A stretch of DNA of 64,000 nucleotides from Herbaspirillum sp. 3R11 (GCF_004563925.1 NZ_SPNJ01000004.1:248001-312000), one strand, 5' to 3'; positions 8,234-17,709 are shown, counted from the stretch's first letter. Translations and numbers: made by a program. Notes: generated by a model from the sequence alone, not told the origin.

Positions 8234-10309
8234 TCATTCCGCAGCGGAAGGCGTGCCTGCGGTTTGATCGCCGGCGGCAGGTTCAGCCTCGTCAGCCCCC
8301 TCAGCAACAGGCTCCTCGGCGCCGTCGGCAGCATTCTCCATGCCGTCGAGCAAAGCCTCTTCTTCTTCGTCCATTTGTTCCGCGTCGGCAGCCGGTTGTG
8401 CGGTCGGGATGTCGAGCAGGCGTGCTTCCACGGTCAGGTCGACTTCATCCCAGCGCAACAGATCCAGTTTGACCTGCAGGCCGCGCGCAACCTGCGGCAT
8501 GCCCGGCAAACGAATCACCAGCGGGATGTCGACCAGGCGCAGGATTTCGTCCTTGAGCACGACGGCGTCGACCTGGCGCGCTTCTTCTTGCGCCAGCCAG
8601 CGCAGGCACCAGTAGCGTTCCATGCCGGACTGGAAGTCGGCATAGCCGGAATACGCCGAGTCGAAACCGGAGACGATGGCGAACAAGTCGGCGTCGCGCG
8701 GCTTGAACGGCGCCGCCAGCGGTGCGGTCACGCCATGCTCGAGACAGGCCAGGATCTGCCACTGATTGACCAGGTCGGTATAGCGGCGCAGCGGCGAGGT
8801 GCTCCACGCATATTGGTCCACACCCAGCCCCTGATGCGGTGCGGCGTGCGTGACCATGCGTACCTGCATCTTGGCAGCCCAGCCGCCCCCGCCACCACTT
8901 CCGCCGCCCTGTGCGCGGTAGATGCCCGGCACGCCGTGGTCGGCCATGAACTTGCCCCAGGTGCTGTTGGCGAAGATCATCAGCTCGGCGACGATCTTGT
9001 CGAGCGGCGCACCGCGCTTGCGGCGCGTGATGGTGACGACGTCGTTGTCGACGTAGAAGTTGAAATCGACGCGGTTGTTCTGCTCCGGACGCAGGCCGAA
9101 ACTCTCGCGCTTGGCCATGCGGCCCTGTTCCAGCACTTGCACCCACTGCCACAGCAGCGTGATATCGTCCTTGTGCGGATACTCGCCGCTGTTGTTCGCC
9201 AGCGCTTCTTCGGTGACCAGCGCGTCGAGATCGTTGTGGCGCAGGTTGGCCGAAATCGGCACGATCTCCGCGCGCGTCTCGGTCGAGATCACCGACCAGT
9301 CGGCCGGATTGAGCGTGGCGTACAGCGACAGCGCCGGGCAGTTCTTGCCTTCGTCGAGCGTGAAGGCTTCGACCAGCGAGTCCGGCAACATGGTGATCTT
9401 TTCACCCGGCATGTAGACGGTCGACATGCGATGGCGGGCGATCGCATCGAGTGCGTCGTCACGCTTGATGCCGAGACCGGGCGCGGCGATGTGGATGCCG
9501 ACGCGGACGCTGCCGTCGGCCAGTCTGACCACCGACAAGGCATCGTCGATCTCGGTCGTGGTGACGTCGTCGATGGAGAACGCCTGCACGTCGGCCAGCG
9601 GCAGATCTTTGGGTACGGTCGGGATCGTCACTTCAGGGAAGCCGCTGCCTTTCGGGAAGAACTCGAACAGGAATTTGGCGTAATGCAAATCCTTGGGCGA
9701 AGCCAGCCCGCCGGTTTGCAGCATCAGGCGTTGCGGCGTGGTCTGCAGTTCCTTGCAGGCGGCATCGAGGGCCTTGAATTCGATGCTGTTCTTGTCGGGA
9801 CGGAACAGCAAGGTCAACGCCAGCGGCTTAAAGGCATCCGGCAACTTGCCGGCCTTCAGCTCGTCGACGTATTGCGCCTGCACCAGTGCCTGCTGCTTCT
9901 TCTTTTCCAGGCCGGCCTGAGCCGCCTGCAGCGAAGCCAGCGGCGCCGCCTTGTAGCGGCCCTTGCCCTTCTTGTAAAAATAAATCGGAGCAGAATGTAG
10001 CCGTAGCAACAGGCCGGCCGCTTCGTGCGGCAACGGCGCGTGGCCGAAATACTCAGTGCCCAGCTCGGCGAAACCGAACTCGTCTTCGCCCGCGACTTCC
10101 CACAGAAAATCGAGGTCGATGTCCTGCAGGATAACTTGCGCGTCTTCCAGCAACTGGGCCGGAGCCGGCGATGCGAATTGCAGCATCACGTCCTTGGACT
10201 TGACCTTGGTGCGCTTGCCGGAAGCCATTTCGACCTGATAGGCCTCGCCTTGCTGCGACAGCACGGCGCCAGCCTTGAAATCGCCGGATTCTTCAAAAAA
10301 TAAATTCAT
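8234..10309 (-). CDS. RNB-domain 3'-5' exoribonuclease (RNase II family)
   Basis: Hydrolytic exoribonuclease for mRNA turnover. The 691-residue protein carries the RNB catalytic motif FSIDDVTTTEIDDALSV, with the Mg-binding aspartates, near residues 245-260, and the late motif STSPLRRYTDLVNQ near 505. A short Gly-rich run (GGGSGGGGG) lies between them. The C-terminus is a long acidic, alanine-rich tail (about 55 residues after SVEARLLDIP-like S1 region) and looks unstructured. Its ATG overlaps the ubiC stop as ATGA, so the two are translationally coupled. It could be named rnb or a VacB homologue; I keep it at family level. Confidence 0.9.
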   Translation of the reverse strand: MNLFFEESGDFKAGAVLSQQGEAYQVEMASGKRTKVKSKDVMLQFASPAPAQLLEDAQVILQDIDLDFLWEVAGEDEFGFAELGTEYFGHAPLPHEAAGLLLRLHSAPIYFYKKGKGRYKAAPLASLQAAQAGLEKKKQQALVQAQYVDELKAGKLPDAFKPLALTLLFRPDKNSIEFKALDAACKELQTTPQRLMLQTGGLASPKDLHYAKFLFEFFPKGSGFPEVTIPTVPKDLPLADVQAFSIDDVTTTEIDDALSVVRLADGSVRVGIHIAAPGLGIKRDDALDAIARHRMSTVYMPGEKITMLPDSLVEAFTLDEGKNCPALSLYATLNPADWSVISTETRAEIVPISANLRHNDLDALVTEEALANNSGEYPHKDDITLLWQWVQVLEQGRMAKRESFGLRPEQNNRVDFNFYVDNDVVTITRRKRGAPLDKIVAELMIFANSTWGKFMADHGVPGIYRAQGGGSGGGGGWAAKMQVRMVTHAAPHQGLGVDQYAWSTSPLRRYTDLVNQWQILACLEHGVTAPLAAPFKPRDADLFAIVSGFDSAYSGYADFQSGMERYWCLRWLAQEEARQVDAVVLKDEILRLVDIPLVIRLPGMPQVARGLQVKLDLLRWDEVDLTVEARLLDIPTAQPAADAEQMDEEEEALLDGMENAADGAEEPVAEGADEAEPAAGDQTAGTPSAAE

Positions 10310-10893
10310 CGGGTGCTTGCTTGCGTATTCAATGCCATCAGTTTGCTGAGGGCGGGTAAAAAAACATCGGTCACCAGCATGACGCTGCCGTGGCGACGGA
10401 ACAGGGAGCGGCGCGCATACAGCGGAAGCTGAGGCGGCAACTTGGAATGAAGATCAATCACGGTGCCGATACGGCGCACCAGCGGATGATTGGCATGCAG
10501 GCGCGCGTACTGCAGCGGCGCGCGCGTGACCAGCGGATCGGAAAACAGACTCGCGCCCAACGGTCGTACACCGAGATGGCGAAAGAACGGCCACGCCGAG
10601 GCCGACGCCAGCGGCGTCACCGTATGTCCGAAGATCACCGGTTCGCCGTCGCAATACAGAATCACGTCGCGTTCTTCGACCGGCTGGCGCGGTGTCGCCA
10701 GACCGAGGAAGCCAGCCTCGTCGGCTTGCGCATTGCCGGGACGCTGACGCAGGCGCAGCACGCGCAATTCATTGCAGCGGGCGCGCAGCTTGAACGTCAT
10801 CGAACCGGGATCGGTCAGCCATGCACGCAGCAGCGGCGCCGGTTGCAGCGCATTGGCATGGTCGAACCAATGCGCGTGGGTCTTCTTCATCAT
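10306..10893 (-). CDS. ubiC: Chorismate--pyruvate lyase
   Basis: Converts chorismate to 4-hydroxybenzoate plus pyruvate, the first step of ubiquinone synthesis. About 195 residues from the ATG at 10893 (a second ATG follows immediately). Family features: the WLTDPGSMTFKLR segment near the N-terminus, the RDVILYCDGEPVIFGHTV strand pair, LGVRPLGASLFSDPLVTR, and the C-terminal LYARRSLFRRHG..LVTDVFLP with the conserved Arg and Glu/Asp positions of the active site. The frame extends further upstream, but that part is the shadow of the esterase gene. The start overlaps the esterase stop (TGATG), and its own stop overlaps the ribonuclease start. Confidence 0.92.
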   Translation of the reverse strand: MMKKTHAHWFDHANALQPAPLLRAWLTDPGSMTFKLRARCNELRVLRLRQRPGNAQADEAGFLGLATPRQPVEERDVILYCDGEPVIFGHTVTPLASASAWPFFRHLGVRPLGASLFSDPLVTRAPLQYARLHANHPLVRRIGTVIDLHSKLPPQLPLYARRSLFRRHGSVMLVTDVFLPALSKLMALNTQASTR

Positions 10894-11507
10894 CAGCTTA
10901 GCGCCTTGCCGCCGTCTTGCAAGGCATTCATCGGATCGAGCGAGATGCCGCAGAACGCCAGCACGCTGTCGGCATGGTCGGCGAATTCGGCGATGCCATG
11001 GTCGCTGCCCTGGATTACGGTTTTCTGTGCGCCGGGATAATGCGCCACCATCTCGCGCCAATCCAGCACTTCGTCGCCGGTGGCGGCGATCAGGAAATAA
11101 CGTTCGGGCCGGGTGATCTTGTCCACCGCCAACGCGCGCAACTCATCGATATAGGCGTGCTTGAATTCGAACGGCTCGTCGGAATGGTAGTGCGTGGTCA
11201 CGCCGACGTAGGATTCCAGATCGCGCGGTGGTTTGACGGCGGGATTGAGCAGCACCGCACGGCAACCGAGGCGCTCGGCCAGCCAGGTGGCATAGAAGCC
11301 GCCCAGCGAGGAGCCGATCACGGTCAGCTGTTCCGGTGGAAATTGTTCAGCGTAGTTCAACGCCAACCGGATCGCTTCGGCGGGCGAAGCCGGCAGTTGC
11401 GGGCAGTAGTACTCATCGGCGCGCCCCAATGCCTGCAGACGCTCGGCCATGTGGCGCGCCTTGAAAGAATGCGGCGACGAACGAAAGCCGTGCAGATACA
11501 AAATCAT
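10893..11507 (-). CDS. YqiA/YcfP-type alpha/beta hydrolase (esterase)
   Basis: Small cytoplasmic alpha/beta-hydrolase, 204 residues. It opens directly with the oxyanion strand MILYLHGFRSSP. The nucleophile elbow is GSSLGG (Ser near residue 66), the acid lies in AATGDEVLDW, and the catalytic His in QGSDHGIAEF. These are the signatures of the UPF0227/YqiA esterases. Its ATG overlaps the mpl stop by four bases (ATGA) and its stop overlaps ubiC, so it is the second gene of a tightly coupled cluster. The natural substrate is not known for the family. Confidence 0.88.
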   Translation of the reverse strand: MILYLHGFRSSPHSFKARHMAERLQALGRADEYYCPQLPASPAEAIRLALNYAEQFPPEQLTVIGSSLGGFYATWLAERLGCRAVLLNPAVKPPRDLESYVGVTTHYHSDEPFEFKHAYIDELRALAVDKITRPERYFLIAATGDEVLDWREMVAHYPGAQKTVIQGSDHGIAEFADHADSVLAFCGISLDPMNALQDGGKALS

Positions 11508-12904
11508 GCCAGCGCGTCCAGCAACTTCTGATGGACGCCGCCGAAACCGCCGTTGCTCATGACCAGCACATGGTCGCCCGGACGCGCAGCCTGCTTGATG
11601 GCCTGCACCAGCGCGCCGAGGTCATCGAAGGCGCGGGCCTTCTCGCCCAGCGGCGACAGCGCTTGCGCTAGGTCCCACCCCAGGGCTTCCTTGCCGGAGC
11701 CCTTGGCGCCGTAACCGAACACCAGATCGGCATCCGTCAGGCTGGCCGGCAAGGCGTCTTTCATGGTGCCCAGCTTCATGGTGTTGGAGCGCGGCTCGAG
11801 CACGGCGAGGATGCGCCCGCCACCATCCTTGCCGACCTTCTTGCGCAGGCCGGCCACCGTGGTGGTAATGGCGGTCGGATGATGGGCGAAGTCGTCGTAG
11901 ACGGCGATGCCGTTGATCGTGCCGCGCAGCTCCATGCGGCGTTTGACGTTTTCAAACTTTTCCAGCGCGGCGATCGCCTGCGCGGCCGGCACGCCGACGT
12001 GGCGTGCGGCAGCGATTGCCGCCAGCGCGTTCATGCGGTTGTGCTCGCCGGTCAGCGACCAGTTGACCGTGCCTTGCGGCGCGCCGTTGAAGCCGATGTC
12101 GAAGCTGCCGTCGTCGTGTGTCTCAAGCGACCAGCCGGGTTGATCAGTGTTGACGCCGAAGTTTTCATGCTCGCTCCAGCAGCCGCGCGCAATCACGCGC
12201 TCCAGCGCCGGTTCGCGGCCGTTGACGACCAGCCGGCCGATGCCGGGCACGGTACGCACCAGATGATGGAATTGGGTTTCGATCGCCGTCAGATCGGGGA
12301 AGATGTCGGCGTGATCGTATTCCAGGTTGTTCAGGATCGCGGTCTTGGCGTGGTAGTGCACGAACTTGCTGCGCTTGTCGAAAAAAGCGGTGTCGTACTC
12401 GTCGGCTTCGATGACGAAGAAGATGGAGTCTTCCTTCTTGCCATTCTTGACGCCGGACAAGCGCGCGGAAATGCCGAAGTTCATCGGCACGCCGCCGATC
12501 AGGAAGCCCGGCGCGTAACCGGCGTCTTCGAGGATCCAGGCCAGCATGGCCGAGGTGGTGGTCTTGCCGTGCGTGCCGGCCACTGCCAGCACCCATTTGT
12601 CGCGCAGGATGTGGTTGCCCATCCATTCCGGGCCGGATACATAAGGCAGGCCGCGATTGAGAATTTCTTCCATGAGCGGGTTGCCGCGCGAGACCACGTT
12701 GCCGATGACAAACAAATCGGGTTGCAACTGGACCTGCTCCGGATCAAACCCCTGGATCAGCTCGATGCCTTGCGCCTCCAGCTGGGTGCTCATCGGCGGG
12801 TAGACATTGGCATCGCAGCCGGTGACCTTGTGGCCGGCTTCTTTCGCCAGAACCGCCAGACCGCCCATGAAAGTGCCGCAAATGCCGAGGATGTGAATGT
12901 GCAT
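11504..12904 (-). CDS. mpl: UDP-N-acetylmuramate:L-Ala-gamma-D-Glu-meso-DAP ligase
   Basis: Mur-ligase that re-attaches recycled murein tripeptide to UDP-MurNAc. The 466-residue protein starts with the nucleotide-binding HILGICGTFMGGLAVLAKE, has the ATP loop VAGTHGKTTTSAML near residue 110, the FVIEADEYDTAFFDKRSKF motif typical of Mpl rather than MurC, and the late segment YDDFAHHPTAI. It is the first gene of the minus-strand cluster mpl-esterase-ubiC-ribonuclease. It is divergent from the next gene with about 88 bases between. With anmK and ampD it completes much of the wall-recycling route in this window. Confidence 0.96.
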   Translation of the reverse strand: MHIHILGICGTFMGGLAVLAKEAGHKVTGCDANVYPPMSTQLEAQGIELIQGFDPEQVQLQPDLFVIGNVVSRGNPLMEEILNRGLPYVSGPEWMGNHILRDKWVLAVAGTHGKTTTSAMLAWILEDAGYAPGFLIGGVPMNFGISARLSGVKNGKKEDSIFFVIEADEYDTAFFDKRSKFVHYHAKTAILNNLEYDHADIFPDLTAIETQFHHLVRTVPGIGRLVVNGREPALERVIARGCWSEHENFGVNTDQPGWSLETHDDGSFDIGFNGAPQGTVNWSLTGEHNRMNALAAIAAARHVGVPAAQAIAALEKFENVKRRMELRGTINGIAVYDDFAHHPTAITTTVAGLRKKVGKDGGGRILAVLEPRSNTMKLGTMKDALPASLTDADLVFGYGAKGSGKEALGWDLAQALSPLGEKARAFDDLGALVQAIKQAARPGDHVLVMSNGGFGGVHQKLLDALA

Positions 12905-12992
12905 AGTGAATCTTGATAAGGAATCCCGAGATTTTACCTGAGCGGACGGCCTCGCCGGGCGATAACTGCACGCTCAGAGTATTATTGCGGCC

Positions 12993-13613
12993 ATGCATCT
13001 GACCGACATTGAACTCCTGCGCGCGGAAATCGCCGCGGCAGCCGCCCGCATGATCGCCGAAGACGGCGCCGACTACGCCAGCGCCAAGCGCAAGGCGGCG
13101 CGCCAGATTTTGGGCGACGCCAAGGCGCGTGGCGAGATCCTGCCCGATAACGCGCAGATCGAAGACGAAGTGCGCGCGTATAACGAATTGTTCTTCGGCG
13201 ACACCCAGCCGGCCCGATTGTTGCACTTGCGGCAACTGGCGGTGCAGGTGATGGAAGAACTTGCGCGCTTCAATCCCTACCTGACCGGCGCCGTGCTTAA
13301 CGGCACCGCCGGCGAGCATTCGGACATCCATTTGCAATTATTTACGTCCAGCGCCAAGGACGTCGAGATTTACCTGTTGAACAAGAACGTCAACTTCGAA
13401 GTCAGCGAAAGCAATCATTTCAAGGGCGGCCAGGCGGTGGTGGAAACGCTGAGCTTCCTGCTGCCGCAAAAAGGCCGGGCGCCGGAAGGCGTGCACCTGG
13501 CCGTGTATGATGTCGACGACCTGCGCGGCGGGGTGCGGACGGCATCCGGTAAGCGCACCGAACGCGCCGATATCGACGCAGTTCGACGTCTCATCGTGGA
13601 AGAAGACTCATGA
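12993..13613 (+). CDS. Uncharacterised conserved protein, possible nucleotidyltransferase-fold remnant
   Basis: 206-residue soluble protein that I do not recognise as a characterised family. The N-terminal 90 residues are helical and charged (IELLRAEIAAAAARMIAEDG, then SAKRKAARQILGDAKARGE). The middle contains LNGTAGEHSDIHLQLFTSSA followed by KDVEIYLLNKNVNFE, which resembles the G-x(n)-D-x-D pattern of minimal nucleotidyltransferases, but the second acidic position is His. No signal peptide or membrane segment is seen. Its stop overlaps the ATG of the thioredoxin gene (ATGA), so the two are co-translated. In related genomes such genes sit next to mpl and may be mis-annotated as Mur ligases; that is recollection, not a search. 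Confidence 0.8.
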   Translation: MHLTDIELLRAEIAAAAARMIAEDGADYASAKRKAARQILGDAKARGEILPDNAQIEDEVRAYNELFFGDTQPARLLHLRQLAVQVMEELARFNPYLTGAVLNGTAGEHSDIHLQLFTSSAKDVEIYLLNKNVNFEVSESNHFKGGQAVVETLSFLLPQKGRAPEGVHLAVYDVDDLRGGVRTASGKRTERADIDAVRRLIVEEDS

Positions 13614-14149
13614 AAAAGCGAAATTACCTGCTGTTTGTGCTGATTGCGATCCTCGCCGCCGGCGTCGGCGTCTATACCAGCCACAAACAGGCTCAGACCC
13701 AGGCCACCCCGCCGACGCCGGAAGCGCGCGCCGTCGCCAACCTGTTTGCGCAGACCATGCCCGACGCCGCCGGCAAGCCCCAGGCCTTGTCGCAATGGAA
13801 AGGCAAGCCGCTGATCATCAACTTCTGGGCCACCTGGTGCGCCCCTTGCGTTGAGGAAATGCCGGAACTGGCGGCCTTGCAGGCGGAAGTCGCGCCGGTG
13901 CAAATCATCGGCATCGGCGTCGATTCCCAGGAGAACATCGCGCAGTTTGCGGAAAAATTCCATATCTATTATCCTCTCTACGTTGCCGGCACCGGCGCCA
14001 CCGATCTGCTGCGTCAATTCGGCAATCAGGCCGGCGGTCTCCCCTTCACGGTCCTGGTGGGACTGGACGGCAACCTGAAAAAGGTCTATCTTGGGCGCCT
14101 GAATTTTGATGAGCTGCGCCGCGACCTGGCCTCCCTCAAAAACATGTAA
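13610..14149 (+). CDS. TlpA-family membrane-anchored thiol:disulfide oxidoreductase
   Basis: Periplasmic thioredoxin-fold protein of 179 residues. An N-terminal signal-anchor (MKKRNYLLFVLIAILAAGVGVY) is followed by a linker and a thioredoxin domain with the redox motif WATWCAPC near residues 74-81. The cis-Pro region is GGLPFTVLVG. The GIGVDSQENIAQFAEKF insertion is typical of TlpA/ResA-type proteins. It is translationally coupled to the preceding gene. The likely role is reduction of disulfides for cytochrome c or other exported proteins; the partner is unknown. Confidence 0.92.
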   Translation: MKKRNYLLFVLIAILAAGVGVYTSHKQAQTQATPPTPEARAVANLFAQTMPDAAGKPQALSQWKGKPLIINFWATWCAPCVEEMPELAALQAEVAPVQIIGIGVDSQENIAQFAEKFHIYYPLYVAGTGATDLLRQFGNQAGGLPFTVLVGLDGNLKKVYLGRLNFDELRRDLASLKNM

Positions 14150-14224
14150 ATAAAGTTTTTCTTGCCAAATGAAGGCATTTGACGGCAAAATGCGCGCATC
14201 GTCGTCAAACGGAGCTTTATCTCC

Positions 14225-14662
14225 ATGGCAATAAACCTTCTCCTCCTCAATGGGCCCAACCTGAATCTGCTGGGCACGCGGGAGCCTGAAGTCTACGGAT
14301 CGACCACCCTGGCTGACATCGAGCAGCGTGCGGCTGCGCAAGCAAGCAAAGCCGGTGCGCGCCTGAGCGCGTTCCAGAGCAACCACGAAGGTGCGCTGAT
14401 CGACCGCATCCATGCCGCCCGCAAGGAAGGCGTGGACGCCATCGTGATCAATCCGGGTGGACTCACCCATACCAGCGTGGCATTGCGCGATGCGCTGGCG
14501 GGCGTGGCCATTCCTTTTGTTGAAGTGCATATCTCGAATATCCACCAGCGCGAGGAATTCCGACACTTTTCCTATCTTTCCGGCATCGCCAAAGCTGTGT
14601 TGTGCGGCTTCGGCGTCGATGGTTACCGGCTGGCGATTGATCACCTGCTGCTGCAGCCATAA
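14225..14662 (+). CDS. aroQ: Type II 3-dehydroquinate dehydratase
   Basis: Third step of the shikimate pathway. The 145-residue protein has the full type II signature: [20 protein letters not shown], the substrate loop with catalytic Tyr, the [16 protein letters not shown] motif with the conserved Asn, [16 protein letters not shown], and [21 protein letters not shown] with the catalytic His. The start codon follows GGAG by 10 bases; GGAG (14211-14214) can pair with CTCC (14221-14224) just before the ATG, a weak 4-bp stem. It precedes accB, a conserved aroQ-accB-accC order in proteobacteria. Confidence 0.97.
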   Translation: MAINLLLLNGPNLNLLGTREPEVYGSTTLADIEQRAAAQASKAGARLSAFQSNHEGALIDRIHAARKEGVDAIVINPGGLTHTSVALRDALAGVAIPFVEVHISNIHQREEFRHFSYLSGIAKAVLCGFGVDGYRLAIDHLLLQP

Positions 14663-14769
14663 GGATACTGTCCCACTCTTTTCCATCAGCATTGCCATGT
14701 TGCATGCAGCGTGCGCCGATGGTGGCCCAATCAACTAGTTATATCCCTATTTAATACTGAGGAATTCAC

Positions 14770-15237
14770 ATGGATTTACGGAAACTCAAAACCCTGATCG
14801 ATCTGGTCGCGGAATCTGACATCGAAGAGCTGGAAGTGACTGAAGGCGAGAGCAAGGTCCGCATCGTCAAGTCGTCTGCCACAGCGCAAAACCAGGTCGT
14901 GATGATGCAGCCGCAGGCTGCGTATGCGCAACACCTGCAAGCCGGCGCCGCGCCGCTTGCCCCGGCTGCCGCTGCAGCACCGGTCGCGCCTGCCGCACCG
15001 GAAGGCCACATCGTCAAGTCGCCGATGGTCGGCACTTTCTACCGCTCTTCCGCACCAGGCGCTCCGGCGTTCGTCGAAGTCGGCAAGGAAGTCAAGGAAG
15101 GCGAGACCATCTGCATCATCGAAGCAATGAAGCTGCTCAACGAAATCGACGCCGACAAGGCCGGCGTGATCAAGCAGATCCTGGTTGAAAACGGCCAACC
15201 GGTCGAATTCGGTCAACCACTGTTTGTGATCGGCTAA
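14770..15237 (+). CDS. accB: Acetyl-CoA carboxylase biotin carboxyl carrier protein
   Basis: Carrier subunit of acetyl-CoA carboxylase, first committed step of fatty-acid synthesis. The 155-residue protein has an N-terminal dimerisation part ([23 protein letters not shown]), an Ala/Pro-rich flexible linker (residues about 55-80), and a C-terminal biotinyl domain with the biotinylated Lys in [12 protein letters not shown] near residue 121. A GAGGAA site lies 6 bases before the ATG. It is followed after 134 bases by accC, with a large hairpin between them. Confidence 0.97.
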   Translation: MDLRKLKTLIDLVAESDIEELEVTEGESKVRIVKSSATAQNQVVMMQPQAAYAQHLQAGAAPLAPAAAAAPVAPAAPEGHIVKSPMVGTFYRSSAPGAPAFVEVGKEVKEGETICIIEAMKLLNEIDADKAGVIKQILVENGQPVEFGQPLFVIG

Positions 15238-15261
15238 TCCTGCCAGAATACGGATGCATGT

Positions 15262-15306
15262 CCGGCGCGCCTGCCTGCGCAAGATCGCGGCAGGCGGATA
15301 CGCCGG
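15262..15306 (+). other. Strong hairpin in the accB-accC gap
   Basis: Nested inverted repeats form one long stem: 15262-15267 with 15301-15306 (6 bp), 15268-15275 with 15289-15296 (8 bp), and an inner GCG/CGC around the loop CAAGAT. There is no T-tract, so it is not a classical terminator. It could be an attenuator, an mRNA stabiliser or a processing site that sets the AccB:AccC ratio; this is inference. Confidence 0.6.
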
Positions 15307-15371
15307 CCATCCGGGGCGGATCTGGTTATCTGTTTGTAAACGCTTGACTATTGGCGACGCACATCCCTCAT

Positions 15372-16751
15372 ATGTTTGAAAAAATCCTTATCGCCAACCG
15401 TGGCGAAATCGCTCTCCGTATCCAGCGCGCATGCCGTGAAATGGGCATCAAGACCGTGGTCGTGCACTCCGAAGCGGACCGCGAGGCGAAGTACGTGAAG
15501 CTGGCGGACGAATCGGTCTGTATCGGCCCGGCTCCTTCCGCGCTCAGCTACCTGAACATGCCGGCCATCATCAGCGCCGCCGAAGTGACCGACGCCCAGG
15601 CGATCCATCCGGGCTACGGCTTCCTGTCGGAAAACGCCGACTTCGCCGAGCGCGTCGAGAAATCCGGCTTCGTCTTCATCGGCCCGCGCCCCGAAAACAT
15701 CCGCATGATGGGCGACAAAGTGTCGGCCAAGCAGGCCATGATCCGCGCCGGCGTGCCGTGCGTGCCAGGCTCGGAAGGCGCCTTGCCCGACAATCCGAAA
15801 GAGATCGTGCAGGCTGCACGCAAGATCGGTTATCCGGTCATCATCAAGGCGGCAGGCGGCGGCGGTGGCCGCGGCATGCGCGTGGTGCATACCGAGGCAG
15901 CGCTGATCAACGCCGTCACCATGACCAAGACGGAAGCCGGCGCCGCCTTCGGCAATCCGGAAGTCTATATGGAGAAGTACCTGGAAAATCCGCGTCACGT
16001 GGAAATCCAGATCCTCGCCGACGAACACAAGCAAGCCATCTGGCTGGGCGAGCGTGATTGCTCGATGCAGCGCCGCCACCAGAAGGTCATCGAAGAAGCG
16101 CCGGCGCCTGGCATCCCGCGCAAGATCATCGAGAAGATCGGTGAACGCTGCGCCGAAGCCTGCCGCAAGATGAACTACCGCGGCGCCGGCACCTTCGAGT
16201 TCCTGTACGAAAACGAAGAGTTCTACTTCATCGAAATGAACACCCGCGTGCAGGTCGAACATCCGGTCACCGAGATGATCACCGGCGTCGACATCGTGCA
16301 GGAGCAGATCCGCATCGCCTTCGGCGAAAAGCTGCGCTACCGCCAGCGCGACATCGAACTCAAGGGCCATGCGATCGAATGCCGCATCAATGCGGAAGAC
16401 CCGTTCAAGTTCACGCCGTCGCCAGGTCGCCTGACTGCATGGCACGTGCCGGGCGGTCCCGGCATCCGCGTCGATTCGCATGCTTACGCCGGTTACTTCG
16501 TGCCGCCGAACTACGATTCGATGGTCGGCAAGGTGATCTCCTACGGTTCGACCCGCGAGCAGGCAATCCGCCGCATGCAGATCGCGCTGTCGGAAATGGT
16601 GGTCGAAGGCATTTCGACCAACATCCCGCTGCACCGCGAACTGATGGTCGATGCCCGCTTCATCGAAGGCGGCACCAACATCCACTATCTCGAGCACAAG
16701 CTGTCGGAGCGTCCAACCTCGCCGACGGCGGACAAGCCGGCGAAGAAGTAA
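15372..16751 (+). CDS. accC: Acetyl-CoA carboxylase biotin carboxylase subunit
   Basis: ATP-dependent carboxylation of the biotin on AccB. The ATG at 15372 gives the family N-terminus [17 protein letters not shown]; a TTG at 15351 in the same frame would add seven residues. The 459-residue protein has the [10 protein letters not shown] motif, the glycine-rich ATP-grasp loop [12 protein letters not shown], the [18 protein letters not shown] stretch and [16 protein letters not shown] with the metal-binding Glu and catalytic Arg. The ribosome binding site is weak. It is followed by prmA on the same strand. Confidence 0.97.
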   Translation: MFEKILIANRGEIALRIQRACREMGIKTVVVHSEADREAKYVKLADESVCIGPAPSALSYLNMPAIISAAEVTDAQAIHPGYGFLSENADFAERVEKSGFVFIGPRPENIRMMGDKVSAKQAMIRAGVPCVPGSEGALPDNPKEIVQAARKIGYPVIIKAAGGGGGRGMRVVHTEAALINAVTMTKTEAGAAFGNPEVYMEKYLENPRHVEIQILADEHKQAIWLGERDCSMQRRHQKVIEEAPAPGIPRKIIEKIGERCAEACRKMNYRGAGTFEFLYENEEFYFIEMNTRVQVEHPVTEMITGVDIVQEQIRIAFGEKLRYRQRDIELKGHAIECRINAEDPFKFTPSPGRLTAWHVPGGPGIRVDSHAYAGYFVPPNYDSMVGKVISYGSTREQAIRRMQIALSEMVVEGISTNIPLHRELMVDARFIEGGTNIHYLEHKLSERPTSPTADKPAKK

Positions 16752-16773
16752 GTTGAAGAAATAAGTTGAAGAA
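16749..16773 (+). repeat. 12-bp tandem duplication at the accC stop codon
   Basis: TAAGTTGAAGAA occurs at 16749-16760 and again at 16762-16773, separated by one A. The first copy contains the accC stop. This looks like a small slippage or duplication event in the accC-prmA gap. Confidence 0.7.
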
Positions 16774-16791
16774 GTAAAGGCAAAGAAACCG

Positions 16792-17709
16792 ATGGGCTGG
16801 ACCGAAATTGTCATTCAAGTCACGCGCGACCAGGCGGAGGCGCTCTCCGACGCCTTGATGGAGTCCGGCGCGCTGTCGGTTTCGGTGGAAGACGCCGACG
16901 AAGGCACCGTCGCCGAGCAGCCGCTGTTTGGCGAGCCCGGCATGGAGCCGACCGAAGCGGCGTGGGAACGCAGCCGCGTGGTCGCTCTGGCCGACGTCGA
17001 TGCCGATCACGCCACGATCGTCAACGACGCCGCCAAGGCCATCGGCCTGGACTTCGCCCTGCCGTTCGCCTTGCGTTCGGTGGAAGAGCAAGACTGGGTG
17101 CGCCTGACGCAATCGCAATTCGAGCCGATCCACATCGGCAAACGTATCTGGGTGGTGCCGAGCTGGCACGATGCACCGGAACCTGATGCGCTGGTGCTGG
17201 AGCTCGACCCCGGCCTGGCCTTCGGCACCGGCAGCCATCCGACCACCCGTCTGTGCATGGAATGGCTGGAGCAGCATGCAGTCAATGCTGCGACGGTGCT
17301 CGACTACGGCTGCGGTTCCGGCATCCTGGCGCTGGTCGCCAAGAAGCTCGGCGCTGAACACGTAATCGGCGTCGACATCGATCCGCAAGCGCTGGAATCG
17401 GCGCGCTTCAACAGCGAGCGCAACGCCTGCGAGGACATCGAATATCACCTGCCGGAAGCTTTCGTCCGCAGCTATCCCGAAAGCCAGACCTTCGCCATCG
17501 TGGTCGCCAACATCCTGGCCGGCCCGCTGCAACTGATGGCGCCGATGCTGGCCGGTCGCGTGGCGCCGGGCGGTTCGCTGGTGCTGTCGGGCGTGCTCGA
17601 TCGCCAGGCACAGGACGTCATCGCCGCCTATGCGCCCTACCTCGAACTGAGCGTGTGGGCCGAGCACGAAGGCTGGGTCGCTCTGGCCGGCCGCGCGCCG
17701 ACGGTGTAA
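16792..17709 (+). CDS. prmA: Ribosomal protein L11 methyltransferase
   Basis: SAM-dependent trimethylation of ribosomal protein L11. The 305-residue protein has the PrmA N-terminal domain ([18 protein letters not shown]) and a class I methyltransferase domain: [16 protein letters not shown], motif [19 protein letters not shown], the acidic loop [15 protein letters not shown], and [12 protein letters not shown]. Length matches the family. AAAGG lies upstream of the ATG. It is 40 bases from accC and probably cotranscribed with it. Confidence 0.96.
   Translation: MGWTEIVIQVTRDQAEALSDALMESGALSVSVEDADEGTVAEQPLFGEPGMEPTEAAWERSRVVALADVDADHATIVNDAAKAIGLDFALPFALRSVEEQDWVRLTQSQFEPIHIGKRIWVVPSWHDAPEPDALVLELDPGLAFGTGSHPTTRLCMEWLEQHAVNAATVLDYGCGSGILALVAKKLGAEHVIGVDIDPQALESARFNSERNACEDIEYHLPEAFVRSYPESQTFAIVVANILAGPLQLMAPMLAGRVAPGGSLVLSGVLDRQAQDVIAAYAPYLELSVWAEHEGWVALAGRAPTV

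Noticed and set aside
8264..10000. 578-codon plus-strand open frame
   Set aside because: Antisense shadow of the RNB ribonuclease gene, which has intact catalytic motifs.
14160..14190. Hairpin after the TlpA-like gene as terminator
   Set aside because: The stem is interrupted by a bulge and is not followed by a T-run.
15348..16814. 488-codon minus-strand open frame
   Set aside because: Antisense shadow of accC; His/Asp/Val-rich product without family features.
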